Assembly (NCBI RefSeq): GCF_025962655.1
Contig: NZ_JAGFPE010000006.1
Coordinates: 62,001 to 126,000, forward strand
DNA: 64,000 nt
Source of the DNA: Candidatus Symbiopectobacterium sp. NZEC151
GTDB lineage: Bacteria > Pseudomonadota > Gammaproteobacteria > Enterobacterales > Enterobacteriaceae
Reading direction: 5' to 3'
Positions 28,967 through 38,597 of the stretch are shown here, piece after piece. The position numbers were made by a program, and so were the translations under genes. Under the pieces are notes generated by a model. That model had not been told where the DNA came from. It made no database searches and saw only the letters and a program-made list of their open reading frames with translations. The stretch's first letter is position 1. Each line of letters opens with the position of its first letter.

Positions 28967-29668
28967 TTATCCACCGAGATAGGCAGAACGCACAGCCTCA
29001 TTTGCCAGCAAGGCGGCACCGGTATCTTCCAATACTACCCGACCATTCTCCAGCACATAACCACGATCCGCCAATTTCAGCGCCTGATTCGCATTCTGCT
29101 CGACCAGGAAGATGGTCATCCCTTCTTCGCGCAGTTGAGCGATAGTATCAAAAATCTGCAAAATAATAATCGGTGCCAGCCCCAGAGAGGGCTCATCCAG
29201 CAGTAGCAAACGCGGTTGGCTCATCAAGGCGCGTCCGATAGCCAGCATCTGCTGCTCACCGCCGGACATGGTGCCGGAGCGCTGCGCACGGCGCTCATAC
29301 AAACGCGGGAACAGATCGTATACCCGCGCAATGCGCGACTGATACTGCTCCTTGTCGGCAAAGAAGCCGCCCATTGCCAGATTCTCTTCCACTGTCATGC
29401 GCGAAAACACGCGGCGGCCTTCTGGCACAATGGCGATGGCTTCACGCATAATCTGCGCCGTCTGCCACTGGGTGATGTCTTTTCCATCATAAATGATGGA
29501 GCCCGCCGTCGCGCGCGGATCGCCGCACAGGGTGCCGAGCAGCGTGGTTTTTCCCGCGCCGTTGGCCCCAATCAGCGTCACGATTTCACCCTGTTCGATG
29601 TGCAGACTGACGTCATGCAGCGCCTGGATTTTTCCGTAGTGCGCCGAAACCTGATTAAATGACAACAT
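28967..29668 (-). CDS. livF: LivF ATP-binding subunit, branched-chain amino acid importer
   Basis: Cytoplasmic ATPase of the Liv (HAAT) ABC importer, 233 residues. Walker A GANGAGKTT, MSGGEQQMLAIGRALM signature, Walker B LLLLDEPSLGLAP. Last gene of livJHMGF, 5 bases past the livG stop. Confidence 0.95.
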   Translation of the reverse strand: MLSFNQVSAHYGKIQALHDVSLHIEQGEIVTLIGANGAGKTTLLGTLCGDPRATAGSIIYDGKDITQWQTAQIMREAIAIVPEGRRVFSRMTVEENLAMGGFFADKEQYQSRIARVYDLFPRLYERRAQRSGTMSGGEQQMLAIGRALMSQPRLLLLDEPSLGLAPIIILQIFDTIAQLREEGMTIFLVEQNANQALKLADRGYVLENGRVVLEDTGAALLANEAVRSAYLGG

Positions 29669-29673
29669 AGTGC

Positions 29674-30444
29674 TTATCCTTCCCCGAGATACGCGCGGAT
29701 CACGTCCGGGTTATTGCGAATTTCAACCGGTGTTCCCTGCGCCAGCGGCGTTCCCTGATTCACCACGTAGATGCGGTCGGAAATGCCCATCACCAGCTTC
29801 ATATCGTGCTCGATCAGCAGCACCGACACCTGGTGACGATCGCGCAGTTCAGCAATCAGGTGATCCAGCTCTTCGGTCTCTTTCGGGTTCAGCCCGGCGG
29901 CGGGTTCATCCAGCATCAACACGTCCGGGCGCGTCATCATGCAGCGTACAATCTCAAGACGGCGCTGCTGACCGTAAGCCAGATTACCCGCCTGACGGTT
30001 TGCCAAATCAAGCAGACCAACGCGCTCCAGCCACATGGCACCCAGTTCCTGCGCTTCGGCTTCCGCGCGACGGAAACCCGGCGTTTTCAGCAGACCGGCA
30101 AACACGCCGCTTTTCAGGTGTTGATGTTGTGCCACCAGCAGGTTTTCAATCACCGTCATTTCGCGGAACAGACGCACATGCTGGAAGGTACGCACCACGC
30201 CCATGCGGGCAATCTGCTGTCCCGGCAGCCCTTCCAGATGGCGATCGCGCAGCATAATGGTGCCGCCAGTCGGACGATAAAAACCGGTCAGACAGTTAAA
30301 TACCGTGGTTTTACCTGCGCCGTTCGGCCCAATCAGAGAAACGATTTCGCCCTGATTCAGGTCCAGTTCTACATTGTTGACCGCCAGCAGGCCGCCAAAG
30401 CGCATGGTCAGGCCACGAACCGACAATAAGGGTTGGGTACTCAT
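29674..30444 (-). CDS. livG: LivG ATP-binding subunit, branched-chain amino acid importer
   Basis: Second ATPase of the Liv importer, 256 residues. Walker [10 protein letters not shown] followed by [25 protein letters not shown] signature, Walker [15 protein letters not shown]. Its start overlaps the livM stop by 4 bases (ATGA), indicating coupled translation. Confidence 0.95.
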   Translation of the reverse strand: MSTQPLLSVRGLTMRFGGLLAVNNVELDLNQGEIVSLIGPNGAGKTTVFNCLTGFYRPTGGTIMLRDRHLEGLPGQQIARMGVVRTFQHVRLFREMTVIENLLVAQHQHLKSGVFAGLLKTPGFRRAEAEAQELGAMWLERVGLLDLANRQAGNLAYGQQRRLEIVRCMMTRPDVLMLDEPAAGLNPKETEELDHLIAELRDRHQVSVLLIEHDMKLVMGISDRIYVVNQGTPLAQGTPVEIRNNPDVIRAYLGEG

Positions 30445-31721
30445 GCCTGTTCTTCCTTCTTCTCAACCTTCAGCTTCATCTCCGGGCGCTTCATCGGCAA
30501 CAGCCCTTGCGGACGCCAAATCATCATCAGCACCATCAAAGCACCCAGCAGCAGCATGCTGTACTCGTTCAGATCGCGCATCAACTCACGCGATACCACC
30601 AGCAGGATAGCCGCGAGGATCACTGCGAACTGAGAGCCCATACCGCCCAGCACCACAATGGCGAGCACGAACGCGGATTCAGCAAAGGTAAAGGATTCCG
30701 GACTGACAAACCCCTGACGCGCGGCAAACAGCGTGCCGGCAAAACCGGCAAACGCCGCACTGATGGTAAACGCCGTCAGTTTGATACGGGTTGGGCTCAA
30801 TCCTAACGAACGACAGGCAATCTCATCGTCACGCAGCGCTTCCCAGGCGCGTCCCAGCGGCATACGCAGTAAGCGGTTGATGACAAACAGGGTGGCGATA
30901 ACCAGCAGCAGCGCCACCAGATAGAGGAAAATGATGCGATCGCTGGGGTCATACTTCAGGCCAAACGTTTCGTGGAAGGTGCCCCAACCGCCTTCGCTGA
31001 CGCGGCGGCTGAACTCCAGCCCAAAGAAAGTGGGTTTGGGAATCTGGCTGATGCCGTTCGGGCCACCGGTGAACTCAGTGTTGTTGAGCAGCAGGATACG
31101 CACAATTTCACCGAAACCGAGCGTCACAATCGCCAGATAGTCTCCGCGCAGGCGCAATACCGGGAAACCGAGCAGGAAACCGGACAATCCGGCCACAATC
31201 CCCGCCAGCGGCAGGCTCTGCCAGAAACCCAGCCCGTAGTAGTGGTTCAGCAAGGCGTAAGTATAAGCGCCAATGGCGTAGAAACCGCCGTAGCCCAGCA
31301 CCAAAAGGCCTGAGAGACCGACCACGACGTTCAGGCCCAAGCCCAGCATGACGTAGATCAGCGTCAGCGTGGCAATATCCACCGAACCGCGCGACACCAA
31401 AAACGGCCAGACCACCGCAATGATAATCAGCACCGCCGCCAGCACTTTCTGACGCGGCGTACTGCCGTCAAAGCTCGGGAGCACCAGTGAGGAGCCACCG
31501 CCAGACAGTTTGCGCATTCCACTTTGGAAGAAAGGACGCAGCAGTTGGAAGAAGAACACCACCACGCAGCCAACGCCGATCAGGTTCCAGCGCACAGCAT
31601 CCGCCCCGCGCACCACCAACCTGGTGCCATCCAAGCCCAGTTGCATTCCCATCAGGAACGCCGCCAGCACCAGCAGCGTGAACGCCGATATCACCGCATT
31701 TAACAGGTTGAGCTGTTTCAT
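30441..31721 (-). CDS. livM: LivM permease subunit
   Basis: Inner-membrane permease of the Liv importer, 426 residues, the typical long LivM form with an extra N-terminal hydrophobic region before the core. Family signatures include [20 protein letters not shown] and [19 protein letters not shown]-like sequence ([17 protein letters not shown]). It overlaps both neighbours by 4 bases and pairs with LivH. Confidence 0.95.
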   Translation of the reverse strand: MKQLNLLNAVISAFTLLVLAAFLMGMQLGLDGTRLVVRGADAVRWNLIGVGCVVVFFFQLLRPFFQSGMRKLSGGGSSLVLPSFDGSTPRQKVLAAVLIIIAVVWPFLVSRGSVDIATLTLIYVMLGLGLNVVVGLSGLLVLGYGGFYAIGAYTYALLNHYYGLGFWQSLPLAGIVAGLSGFLLGFPVLRLRGDYLAIVTLGFGEIVRILLLNNTEFTGGPNGISQIPKPTFFGLEFSRRVSEGGWGTFHETFGLKYDPSDRIIFLYLVALLLVIATLFVINRLLRMPLGRAWEALRDDEIACRSLGLSPTRIKLTAFTISAAFAGFAGTLFAARQGFVSPESFTFAESAFVLAIVVLGGMGSQFAVILAAILLVVSRELMRDLNEYSMLLLGALMVLMMIWRPQGLLPMKRPEMKLKVEKKEEQA

Positions 31722-32644
31722 ACTTTCTCAACCTCCGGGCGGCCCAGAATACCGGTTGGCATCACCAGCAGTACCACAATCAGCAACGCGAAAGAGACCA
31801 CGTCTTTGTACTCCGTACTCAGGTAGGCACTGGTCAGCGCTTCCGCCACCCCCAGCACCAGGCCGCCAATCATGGCACCCGGAATGCTGCCGATCCCGCC
31901 TAACACTGCGGCGGTAAAGGCTTTCATGCCCGCCATAAAACCGATATAGGGGTTGATCACGCCGTAGAACTGGCCCAGCAATACGCCAGCGACCGCCGCC
32001 ATCGCCGCGCCGATCACAAAGGTCAGCGAGATCACGCGGTCAGTGCTGATGCCCAGCAGGCTGGCCATTTTCAGATCTTCCGCGCAGGCACGGCAGGCGC
32101 GCCCCATGCGGGAATAGCGAATAAAGGTGGTTAACGCCAGCATGGTGATGAAGGTGACTACCCAGATGGTCACCTGCATGGTGGTAATGGTGGCGGCAAA
32201 GCCGTTGCTTTCTCCGACAACCAGTTGACCATGCACCAGCGTCGGCAGCGCCACATCGCGCGAACCTTGCGTCAGGCTGACGTAGTTTTGTAAAAAGATC
32301 GACATCCCGATGGCGGAAATCAGCGCAATCAGGCGTTTGGAGTTGCGCACCGGTTTATAGGCTACCCGTTCGATGCTCCAGCCGTAAGCACTGGCGATCA
32401 CAATGGCCGCGATAAATCCGGCACCGATCAGCACCCAGCTGACGTCGATACCCATCATCATCAGTGCAGCAATAACGATAAAAGAGACATAGCTACCGAT
32501 CATGTAGACCTCGCCGTGGGCGAAGTTGATCATGCCGATAATGCCGTAAACCATGGTGTAGCCAATGGCAATCAGCGCATAGGTGCTGCCCAACGTCACG
32601 CCGTTGAACATTTGCTGAAGGAAATAGAGGAACTGCTCGGACAT
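31718..32644 (-). CDS. livH: LivH permease subunit
   Basis: Inner-membrane permease, 308 residues, about eight helices. Typical motifs: [20 protein letters not shown] near the start, [23 protein letters not shown] and [17 protein letters not shown]. First gene after livJ, separated by a strong hairpin; overlaps livM by 4 bases. Confidence 0.95.
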   Translation of the reverse strand: MSEQFLYFLQQMFNGVTLGSTYALIAIGYTMVYGIIGMINFAHGEVYMIGSYVSFIVIAALMMMGIDVSWVLIGAGFIAAIVIASAYGWSIERVAYKPVRNSKRLIALISAIGMSIFLQNYVSLTQGSRDVALPTLVHGQLVVGESNGFAATITTMQVTIWVVTFITMLALTTFIRYSRMGRACRACAEDLKMASLLGISTDRVISLTFVIGAAMAAVAGVLLGQFYGVINPYIGFMAGMKAFTAAVLGGIGSIPGAMIGGLVLGVAEALTSAYLSTEYKDVVSFALLIVVLLVMPTGILGRPEVEKV

Positions 32645-32683
32645 ACCTTTACCTTAGAATTAACCCTTACACCTTAAGATTTT

Positions 32684-32711
32684 GCCCCCACGGCCTGAAG
32701 GCGGTGGGGGC
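32684..32711 (-). terminator. Strong intercistronic hairpin livJ-livH
   Basis: GCCCCCAC / GTGGGGGC with a 12-base loop, between livJ and livH. No T run follows on the minus strand, so it probably stabilises livJ mRNA or reduces read-through, giving excess binding protein over permease. Confidence 0.55.
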
Positions 32712-32744
32712 ATCGGTGTTCAGGAACTGAGTGGGCGGCAGCGA

Positions 32745-33851
32745 TTATTTTGCGCTAGAAGTGCCGTCTGCATGCCACTCGAAGATGCCAAATTCAAACC
32801 CTTTCAGGTCACCCTTTGTATCCCAGCTCAACGGGCCCATTACCGTCTCTACGGTGTTGGCTTTCAGGTCTTTTGCGATAGCTTCCGGTTCCGCACCGCT
32901 ACGTTCCATCGCGGTGGTCAGAGACTGCAACGCGGCGTAGGTGGTCCAGACGAACGGCCCGGTCGGATCCAGTTTTTTCGCTTTCAGCGCATCGACGATC
33001 GGCTGGTTGGCAGGAACCTGGTCATAACGTTTCGGCAGGGTTACCAGCATGCCTTCAGACGCCGCGCCCGCGATGTTGGACAGCGAGGAGTTACCTACCC
33101 CTTCCGGTCCCATGAATTTGGTGGTCAACCCCGCCTGACGCGCCTGACGCAGAATCTGGCCCATTTCCGGGTAGTAGCCGCCGAAGTAAACGAAATCCAC
33201 GTTCTCTTTCTTCAAACGTGCGACCAGCGTGGAGAAATCTTTGTCCCCGGCGGTGACGCCTTCAAACAGCACCACGTTGGCACCCGCTTTTTTCAGGCTG
33301 TCCTGAACAGAACGCGCCAGACCTTCACCGTACTGCTGTTTGTCGTGCACCACGGCGATACGCTGCGGTTTGATGGTATTGACGATGTAGTTAGCGGCAG
33401 TCGGACCCTGATCGGAATCCAGACCGGTGGTGCGCAGCACCAGCTTGTAACCACGGGTGGTCAGATCCGGTGCCGTCGCCGCCGGCGTAATCATCAGCAC
33501 GCCTTCGTCTTCATAGATATCGGAGGCAGGCTGGGTAGACGAGGAGCACAGGTGGCCAATCACGTAACGGATGCCGTCGTTAATCACTTTGTTGGCAACG
33601 GCAACGGCCTGTTTCGGGTCACACGCATCGTCATATTCGACGGCAACCAGCTTGTTGCCCTTCACGCCGCCTTTGGCGTTGATGTCAGCAATTGCCTGAC
33701 GCGCACCGATAAACTCCATGTCACCGTACTGTGCAACCGGGCCAGACATGGCACCGACCACGGCAACCTTGATATCTTCTGCATGGGCCATCTGTGCGAA
33801 CGCTGCTGCCATACACCCTAACAGTACGACTTTACCTTTAGCTACTTTCAT
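32745..33851 (-). CDS. livJ: LivJ/LivK branched-chain amino acid binding protein
   Basis: Periplasmic Leu/Ile/Val-binding protein, 368 residues from ATG 33851. The signal peptide ends [11 protein letters not shown] before [13 protein letters not shown]. Conserved stretches include [17 protein letters not shown] (with the disulfide Cys), [13 protein letters not shown] (second Cys and ligand Ser/Thr), [12 protein letters not shown] and [15 protein letters not shown]. Only one binding-protein gene is present, unlike E. coli, which has livJ and livK, so this one serves the whole importer. First gene of the operon. Confidence 0.95.
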   Translation of the reverse strand: MKVAKGKVVLLGCMAAAFAQMAHAEDIKVAVVGAMSGPVAQYGDMEFIGARQAIADINAKGGVKGNKLVAVEYDDACDPKQAVAVANKVINDGIRYVIGHLCSSSTQPASDIYEDEGVLMITPAATAPDLTTRGYKLVLRTTGLDSDQGPTAANYIVNTIKPQRIAVVHDKQQYGEGLARSVQDSLKKAGANVVLFEGVTAGDKDFSTLVARLKKENVDFVYFGGYYPEMGQILRQARQAGLTTKFMGPEGVGNSSLSNIAGAASEGMLVTLPKRYDQVPANQPIVDALKAKKLDPTGPFVWTTYAALQSLTTAMERSGAEPEAIAKDLKANTVETVMGPLSWDTKGDLKGFEFGIFEWHADGTSSAK

Positions 33852-34277
33852 TCGATTCACCCTATCTGTCGTTATGGAGTACGCCTGCAAACCTGTATCA
33901 ACCCGCCATACTCAATCTTTTTCTTATAAGTAAGAACAGGTTAGGCTTTTTATTAGCTATACTTCGCTAATAAGGCGTTATTTTTCATGTCATTAAACAG
34001 GAATTTTATGCTGCAAATCAACTCCCGCAATCAGAAACAAGCGGTGTAAACAGCATAAAATACCAGCCTTATAAGCCACTATTTATTTTATACATAGTTA
34101 GTTATGCTGCTTTATGCAGCGATGGGCAACTCAATACTCGAAAAATCATCGGCGAGGAAAACATTTTCCCTATTAACCGTACAGAAAAACTTACACAACT
34201 GTTTATCTACATCACTACTACATTATGCTTTAGGCTACAGCTATGCTTTATGCAAACGCATTGAGAGGGTTATCGAA
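33852..34277. promoter_or_regulatory. Divergent gap livJ / panM
   Basis: 426 AT-rich bases without a convincing gene. TTATTAGC-TATACTTC-GCTAATAA (33950-33973) is a perfect 8-base dyad about 100 bases before livJ and could be an operator or leader hairpin. Lrp control is expected for liv genes, but I cannot fix a site. A long open frame running into panM from 34104 has no family resemblance and I treat it as leader. Confidence 0.5.
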
Positions 34278-34679
34278 ATGAAGCTCGCCGTCGAATGTCT
34301 CTCGTTATTCAGCGACCAGGATAGAATTGATCTCGCCAAGATTTGGCCTCACCAGAATCTCGACCTGCTGGAACAGAGTCTTAACCTGCACCAGCGCCTG
34401 TTCGCATCCCGCTTCAATGACCGCTTACTGGCAGCGGTGATGGTGGAGATTGATGGCGAATACGCGGAACTCGATGACCTGATGGTCAGAGAAGCCACGC
34501 GCCGCCGTGGTGTCGGCTTGCACCTGATTCAGGAGGTAGTGCGCCAGTTACCGGGCGTGAAAGAATTTTGGCTGACCGCCGCAGATCACGCTGGCGTCAA
34601 CGAAGCCGTGCTGGATCGCTTTATGGAAAGCTGTGGATTCTTTCCGGTGTCAGGAGGGTGGCTCTACACGCGAAGTTAA
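34278..34679 (+). CDS. panM: PanM (PanZ), maturation factor of aspartate decarboxylase
   Basis: GNAT-fold protein that triggers self-cleavage of pro-PanD, and in the CoA-bound form limits pantothenate synthesis. Start at ATG 34278 (133 residues) matches the family opening MKL...SDQDRIDLAKIWP. Acetyl-CoA binding loop appears as REATRRRGVGLHL. Its position between liv genes and rpoH is the E. coli location. Confidence 0.92.
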   Translation: MKLAVECLSLFSDQDRIDLAKIWPHQNLDLLEQSLNLHQRLFASRFNDRLLAAVMVEIDGEYAELDDLMVREATRRRGVGLHLIQEVVRQLPGVKEFWLTAADHAGVNEAVLDRFMESCGFFPVSGGWLYTRS

Positions 34680-34898
34680 CCGCTAACAACGGGGAACCTC
34701 TCCCCAATACGGCAACGGAGCCATGCCGAACCAATACGCGGGCCGCGATGGCACAACGCACGCGTATTGGCATTGTCCATCAACACCAGAGGCTCATTTC
34801 ACCCTCTCTAAAAATCGCTTCTTCCATCAAGAAAACCCATTCCCTGAATAGCGGATCGGGTATATTTCCCCTTACCTACCCCACTGGAAAATTATCTG

Positions 34899-35729
34899 AT
34901 GCAGATTAGATCTGTGAGTATGGACACGCGTAACCCTATTCCAAAACATAATATGTCCTTTATTAGTACCTACAATAAGAACTTATTAAAGTTTCAGAAA
35001 GACATTGAAAACCAGCCGGAAATGGCTGAGGAAACACGGCGAGAAATTAATAAAAAATTACGAACCGCCATAAAAGAAATCACTGAATTTTATGGTAAAA
35101 AAATAGAAAATGGGATAAATCCGGCTGCCGTGGCAATGAAAAACCTACAGTTGTTACGCATTAAATATTCGCTTACGGCAATAAAGTGTGGGGACACTGA
35201 TTGGGAAGCGTTTCAAATATCGGAGTTTTTACATCGTAATATCGATGATTTTATAAAATCCTCCCATTGCACGTTAACGCTGGATGAGCAAACCACGCAG
35301 CGGATTGATTCAACGCTCAGAAATACCGTCTGGCTAAGTTGCCTTTATAATTTCTCCCGAGAACTCGTCTACCAAAACATAGACGCGCCACAGAACAGAG
35401 AAAATAAACTCTTCTATGGCGTATTCACCCGTTTAAGAACAACCGGCGTGCCCGGTAGTCTGGCCTGTGTTATCGCCAACGCACAGGCGGCGCTGACGTT
35501 ATGTCGGCTCTCGTTCGGTGAGGAATGCGCACAGCAGGATGCACTGTATTGTGACGTAAAGGAGGTTGTCGAATTTTATGATGACTATCTGCAAGCCCGG
35601 CAGTCGGGAGAAGAAGTGAGCTTTCTGATGCAAAATGCCTATTTCAAACGTGAAAAAACCTTGATCCCTGCTGATACCAAACATGATATCGCCGTTAGCT
35701 ACTATGAACAGGTCACTGAATATCTGTAA
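34899..35729 (+). CDS. AT-rich orphan gene, hypothetical protein
   Basis: A 276-residue protein I do not recognise. It has no signal peptide or membrane segment and reads as mainly helical (ENQPEMAEETRREINKKLR, then AVAMKNLQLLRIKYSL). Base composition is clearly more AT-rich than its neighbours, with codons such as AAA, ATA and TTA common. It lies between panM and rpoH, where E. coli has no such gene, and is followed by a good terminator. Starts at 34920 or 34953 are also possible. Likely acquired; function unknown. Confidence 0.65.
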   Translation: MQIRSVSMDTRNPIPKHNMSFISTYNKNLLKFQKDIENQPEMAEETRREINKKLRTAIKEITEFYGKKIENGINPAAVAMKNLQLLRIKYSLTAIKCGDTDWEAFQISEFLHRNIDDFIKSSHCTLTLDEQTTQRIDSTLRNTVWLSCLYNFSRELVYQNIDAPQNRENKLFYGVFTRLRTTGVPGSLACVIANAQAALTLCRLSFGEECAQQDALYCDVKEVVEFYDDYLQARQSGEEVSFLMQNAYFKREKTLIPADTKHDIAVSYYEQVTEYL

Positions 35730-35748
35730 CATCGCACAGCGCAGGCAT

Positions 35749-35783
35749 AAAAAAACGACCGGCATCTGCCGATCGTTTTTCTT
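35749..35783. terminator. Bidirectional terminator between orphan gene and rpoH
   Basis: A run of A, then CGaCCGGCA / TGCCGatCG, then TTTTT. The A and T tracts on each side allow termination of both the rightward orphan gene and the leftward rpoH. Confidence 0.85.
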
Positions 35784-35819
35784 GTGAAGCGCGGATGTTA
35801 TGCAGCGCTGAACTTATCG

Positions 35820-36677
35820 TCAGGCCTCAATCGCTGCCCGCAGTTTCTTCATGGCGTTTTTCTCTAACTGACGCACACGTTCTGCGGAAACGCCGTATTG
35901 ATCGGCCAGTTCCTGCAAGGTGGATTTGTTGTCATCATCCAACCAGCGCGCCCGGATAATATGCTGGCTGCGTTCATCCAGCCCTTCCAACGCGTAGGCG
36001 AGCTTATCCGCAGCGTGGTTATCCCAGTTATCTTCTTCGATACCATCGGCGAAATCAGACGATTTATCCTGAAGATACAGCATGGGTGCCATCGCCTGAC
36101 CATCATGCGGTTCATCATCCGGAGCCGGATCGAACGTCATGTCCTGCGCGGCCATACGCGATTCCATCTCACGCACATCTTTGCTGGTGACACCCAATTC
36201 ACGGGCCACCAGTTCGACTTCGTCCTGATTAAACCAGCCCAGACGCTGTTTGGTCTTACGCAGGTTGAAGAACAGCTTGCGCTGCGCTTTAGTGGTCGCG
36301 ACCTTGACGATACGCCAGTTACGCAACACATATTCGTGAATTTCGGCCTTGATCCAGTGCACGGCAAAGGACACCAGACGCACACCCATTTCCGGGTTGA
36401 AGCGGCGCACCGCTTTCATCAGGCCGATATTGCCTTCTTGAATCAGGTCTGCCTGGGGCAATCCGTAACCGGCGTAGGTGCGGGCTACGTGAATCACAAA
36501 GCGCAGATGCGACAGGATCAGCGCTTTCGCCGATTCCAAATCGCCCTCGTAATGCAGCCGTTCAGCCAGTGCCCGCTCTTCCTCCGCCGTCAGCATCGGA
36601 TAGGCGTTGGCGGCACGAATATACCCTTCCAGACTGCCCTGGGGAACTAAGGTGAAAGTTTGCATATCTTTGGTCAT
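35820..36677 (-). CDS. rpoH: RpoH, heat-shock sigma factor sigma-32
   Basis: Cytoplasmic alternative sigma factor for heat-shock promoters. Start at ATG 36677 (285 residues), matching the family opening MT-K-MQ. Region 2 contains [19 protein letters not shown] and the -10 recognition helix; the RpoH box [10 protein letters not shown] follows; region 4 ends with [20 protein letters not shown]. Preceded by sigma-70 and sigma-E type promoters and a long leader that could act as an RNA thermometer. Next to ftsX, as in E. coli. Confidence 0.97.
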   Translation of the reverse strand: MTKDMQTFTLVPQGSLEGYIRAANAYPMLTAEEERALAERLHYEGDLESAKALILSHLRFVIHVARTYAGYGLPQADLIQEGNIGLMKAVRRFNPEMGVRLVSFAVHWIKAEIHEYVLRNWRIVKVATTKAQRKLFFNLRKTKQRLGWFNQDEVELVARELGVTSKDVREMESRMAAQDMTFDPAPDDEPHDGQAMAPMLYLQDKSSDFADGIEEDNWDNHAADKLAYALEGLDERSQHIIRARWLDDDNKSTLQELADQYGVSAERVRQLEKNAMKKLRAAIEA

Positions 36678-36780
36678 TCGACCCCTCTTCAATTACGCGT
36701 GACTGAATAAAATACCGCTTTACACATCACATTAAGTACAACAAAACCGATAAACCTGACTGCCGCTTCGGCACAAGAAC

Positions 36781-36808
36781 TTTGACCATGGCGGATGCCA
36801 CGAGTTCC
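36781..36808 (-). promoter_or_regulatory. rpoH: Sigma-E promoter of rpoH
   Basis: Minus strand GGAACTC, 16 bases, TCAAA: an excellent match to the sigma-E consensus GGAACTT-N16-TCNAA. It corresponds to the rpoH P3-type promoter that keeps sigma-32 made at lethal temperature or envelope stress. Confidence 0.8.
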
Positions 36809-36829
36809 TTCTCTTCATCGACTGATCCT

Positions 36830-36857
36830 ATTTTATCGCCTGACGGCGACAGATCAA
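36830..36857 (-). promoter_or_regulatory. rpoH: Sigma-70 promoter of rpoH
   Basis: Minus strand TTGATC, 16-base spacer, TAAAAT, upstream of the sigma-E promoter and downstream of ftsX. Match by eye; likely vegetative rpoH promoter. Confidence 0.55.
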
Positions 36858-36927
36858 GGCGAACCTGTCGATGATGTTGCCCAACGCTCGGCACGCCAGG
36901 GCACCAGAAAATCCTACCAGAAAAAAG

Positions 36928-37896
36928 TCATTCTGGTGTAAAGCGACGTAAATGTTGTACGGTTGCCAGCCATGCCGCCAACCAGCCAATCATTCCGGCA
37001 ATCAACAGCAGCAGTAGTGATTCGTCCCAACTGAGCCCGGTCACGGCAAAGCGTGTCCCAAATACCGTCGCGACCTGATCGACCACGGCAGAGAGTTTCC
37101 AGACCAGCGCCTGCGACAAAATCAGCGACAGCAACGCACCACCGCCGCCCAACAAGGCACCGCCGTTGAGGAACGGACGTAAAATAAACCCGTCCGTCGC
37201 CCCTATCAGCTTCATGACATTGATGGTTTCACGGCGGCTGAAAATACTCAGACGCACGCTATTACCGATGACCAGGAACACGGCAACAATCATCAGGATA
37301 CCGATGGTAGCCGCCACCTGACCCACCAGTGAGGTCAGCGCCACCAGGCGGGCAAACCAGCTATCATCCATACGCACTTCACTGACGCCGTGCACCGCCG
37401 CCACGCGATCGCGCAGCGAAGTCAGCGTCTGTGAGCTTTGGAAGTTTAGCTTCGGCGTAATGATGGCAACGGCAGGCAACGGATTCTCTTCCAGCATGTC
37501 CAGCGCACCGCCGAAGCCGGACCAGTTGCGGAACTCGCCCATCGCTTCATCACGGGACAGGTAGTTGACCTTCTCCACCCCGTCCTCAGCCTGAAGGGTG
37601 TTAATCACGCCCTGCGCCGCATCATTATCCAACGCTTTATCCAGATAGACCGTCAACTGCGGCGTGGGATACCACTGCTCCGCCGCTTGACTGACGTTTT
37701 TCCACACCAGATAACAGATACTCGGCAAGGTCAGGGAGATGGCAATCACCATCACAGTCAACAACGTCGCCAGCGGCTGGCGCAGCATATCCGCCAGCGT
37801 ATTATCCCAGGCATAGCGCCACTGCTCTTGCCAGCCACCGCGCAGTGCTTTTTCCTTACTCACGCGGGGCTTCGCGTTACGGGAATTAGTCGCCAT
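36928..37896 (-). CDS. ftsX: FtsX cell-division ABC permease-like protein
   Basis: Inner-membrane partner of FtsE in the divisome, which activates periplasmic amidases through EnvC. The 322 residues have a cytoplasmic N-terminus, a first helix ([20 protein letters not shown]), a periplasmic loop of about 120 residues, and three C-terminal helices typical of FtsX ([20 protein letters not shown] and the last at [17 protein letters not shown]). It overlaps the end of ftsE by 11 bases. Confidence 0.96.
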   Translation of the reverse strand: MATNSRNAKPRVSKEKALRGGWQEQWRYAWDNTLADMLRQPLATLLTVMVIAISLTLPSICYLVWKNVSQAAEQWYPTPQLTVYLDKALDNDAAQGVINTLQAEDGVEKVNYLSRDEAMGEFRNWSGFGGALDMLEENPLPAVAIITPKLNFQSSQTLTSLRDRVAAVHGVSEVRMDDSWFARLVALTSLVGQVAATIGILMIVAVFLVIGNSVRLSIFSRRETINVMKLIGATDGFILRPFLNGGALLGGGGALLSLILSQALVWKLSAVVDQVATVFGTRFAVTGLSWDESLLLLLIAGMIGWLAAWLATVQHLRRFTPE

Positions 37897-38554
37897 AAAC
37901 GCCTCCCAGCATACGTCCTTGCGACAGCGTCAGTACGCGATACTGACGGCTGGCAATCAGCGTCGTGTCATGCGTTGCCATCAGCACCGTGACGCCAACG
38001 CGGTTAAATTCTTCAAACAGGCGCAAAATATCCTGAGACAGCGCATTGTCCAGGTTACCGGTCGGTTCATCCGCCAGCAGCACCGTCGGTTTGTTCACCA
38101 CCGCGCGGGCAATGCCTACGCGCTGCTGTTCACCGCCTGACAATTGAATCGGGTAGCTCTTGGCTTTATCCAGCAAGCCCACCTTATCGAGTGCGGCAGA
38201 CACGCGGCGGCGGATATCTTCACTGCTCGCCCCGGCAATAATCAGCGGCATCGCCACGTTATCGTAGACGGTACGATCCATCAGCAGATGGTGATCCTGA
38301 AAGATCATGCCGATCTGGCGGCGCAAGAAGGGCACCTCCTGCTTTTTCAAGCGGCTGATATTGTGCCCGCTAAACAAAATCTGGCCCGCGCTTGGGCGCT
38401 CTATGCCACAAATCAATTTCAGCAGGGTACTTTTCCCGGCACCGGAATGGCCCGTCAGAAACGCCATCTCCCCAGGGAGCAGATGGAAATCCACCCCCTG
38501 CAACGCCTGACGTCCACCGAGATAAGCCTTACTGACTTGTTCAAAGCGAATCAT
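37886..38554 (-). CDS. ftsE: FtsE cell-division ATPase
   Basis: ABC ATPase of the FtsEX complex, 222 residues. Walker [26 protein letters not shown] signature, Walker [13 protein letters not shown], switch His in MATHD. It lies 43 bases past the ftsY stop and overlaps ftsX, forming ftsY-ftsE-ftsX. Confidence 0.97.
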   Translation of the reverse strand: MIRFEQVSKAYLGGRQALQGVDFHLLPGEMAFLTGHSGAGKSTLLKLICGIERPSAGQILFSGHNISRLKKQEVPFLRRQIGMIFQDHHLLMDRTVYDNVAMPLIIAGASSEDIRRRVSAALDKVGLLDKAKSYPIQLSGGEQQRVGIARAVVNKPTVLLADEPTGNLDNALSQDILRLFEEFNRVGVTVLMATHDTTLIASRQYRVLTLSQGRMLGGVYGD

Positions 38555-38597
38555 CCGTTTTCATCCTCTCGGGCAAGCTGTTCATCCTCACGAGACA

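Noticed and set aside
32682-33821. 379-codon plus-strand frame opposite livJ
   Set aside because: Arg/His/Gln-rich antisense shadow of livJ and its hairpin; no recognisable domain.
34104-34277. Extended N-terminus of panM
   Set aside because: The added 58 residues do not match PanM; ATG 34278 gives the family start and length.
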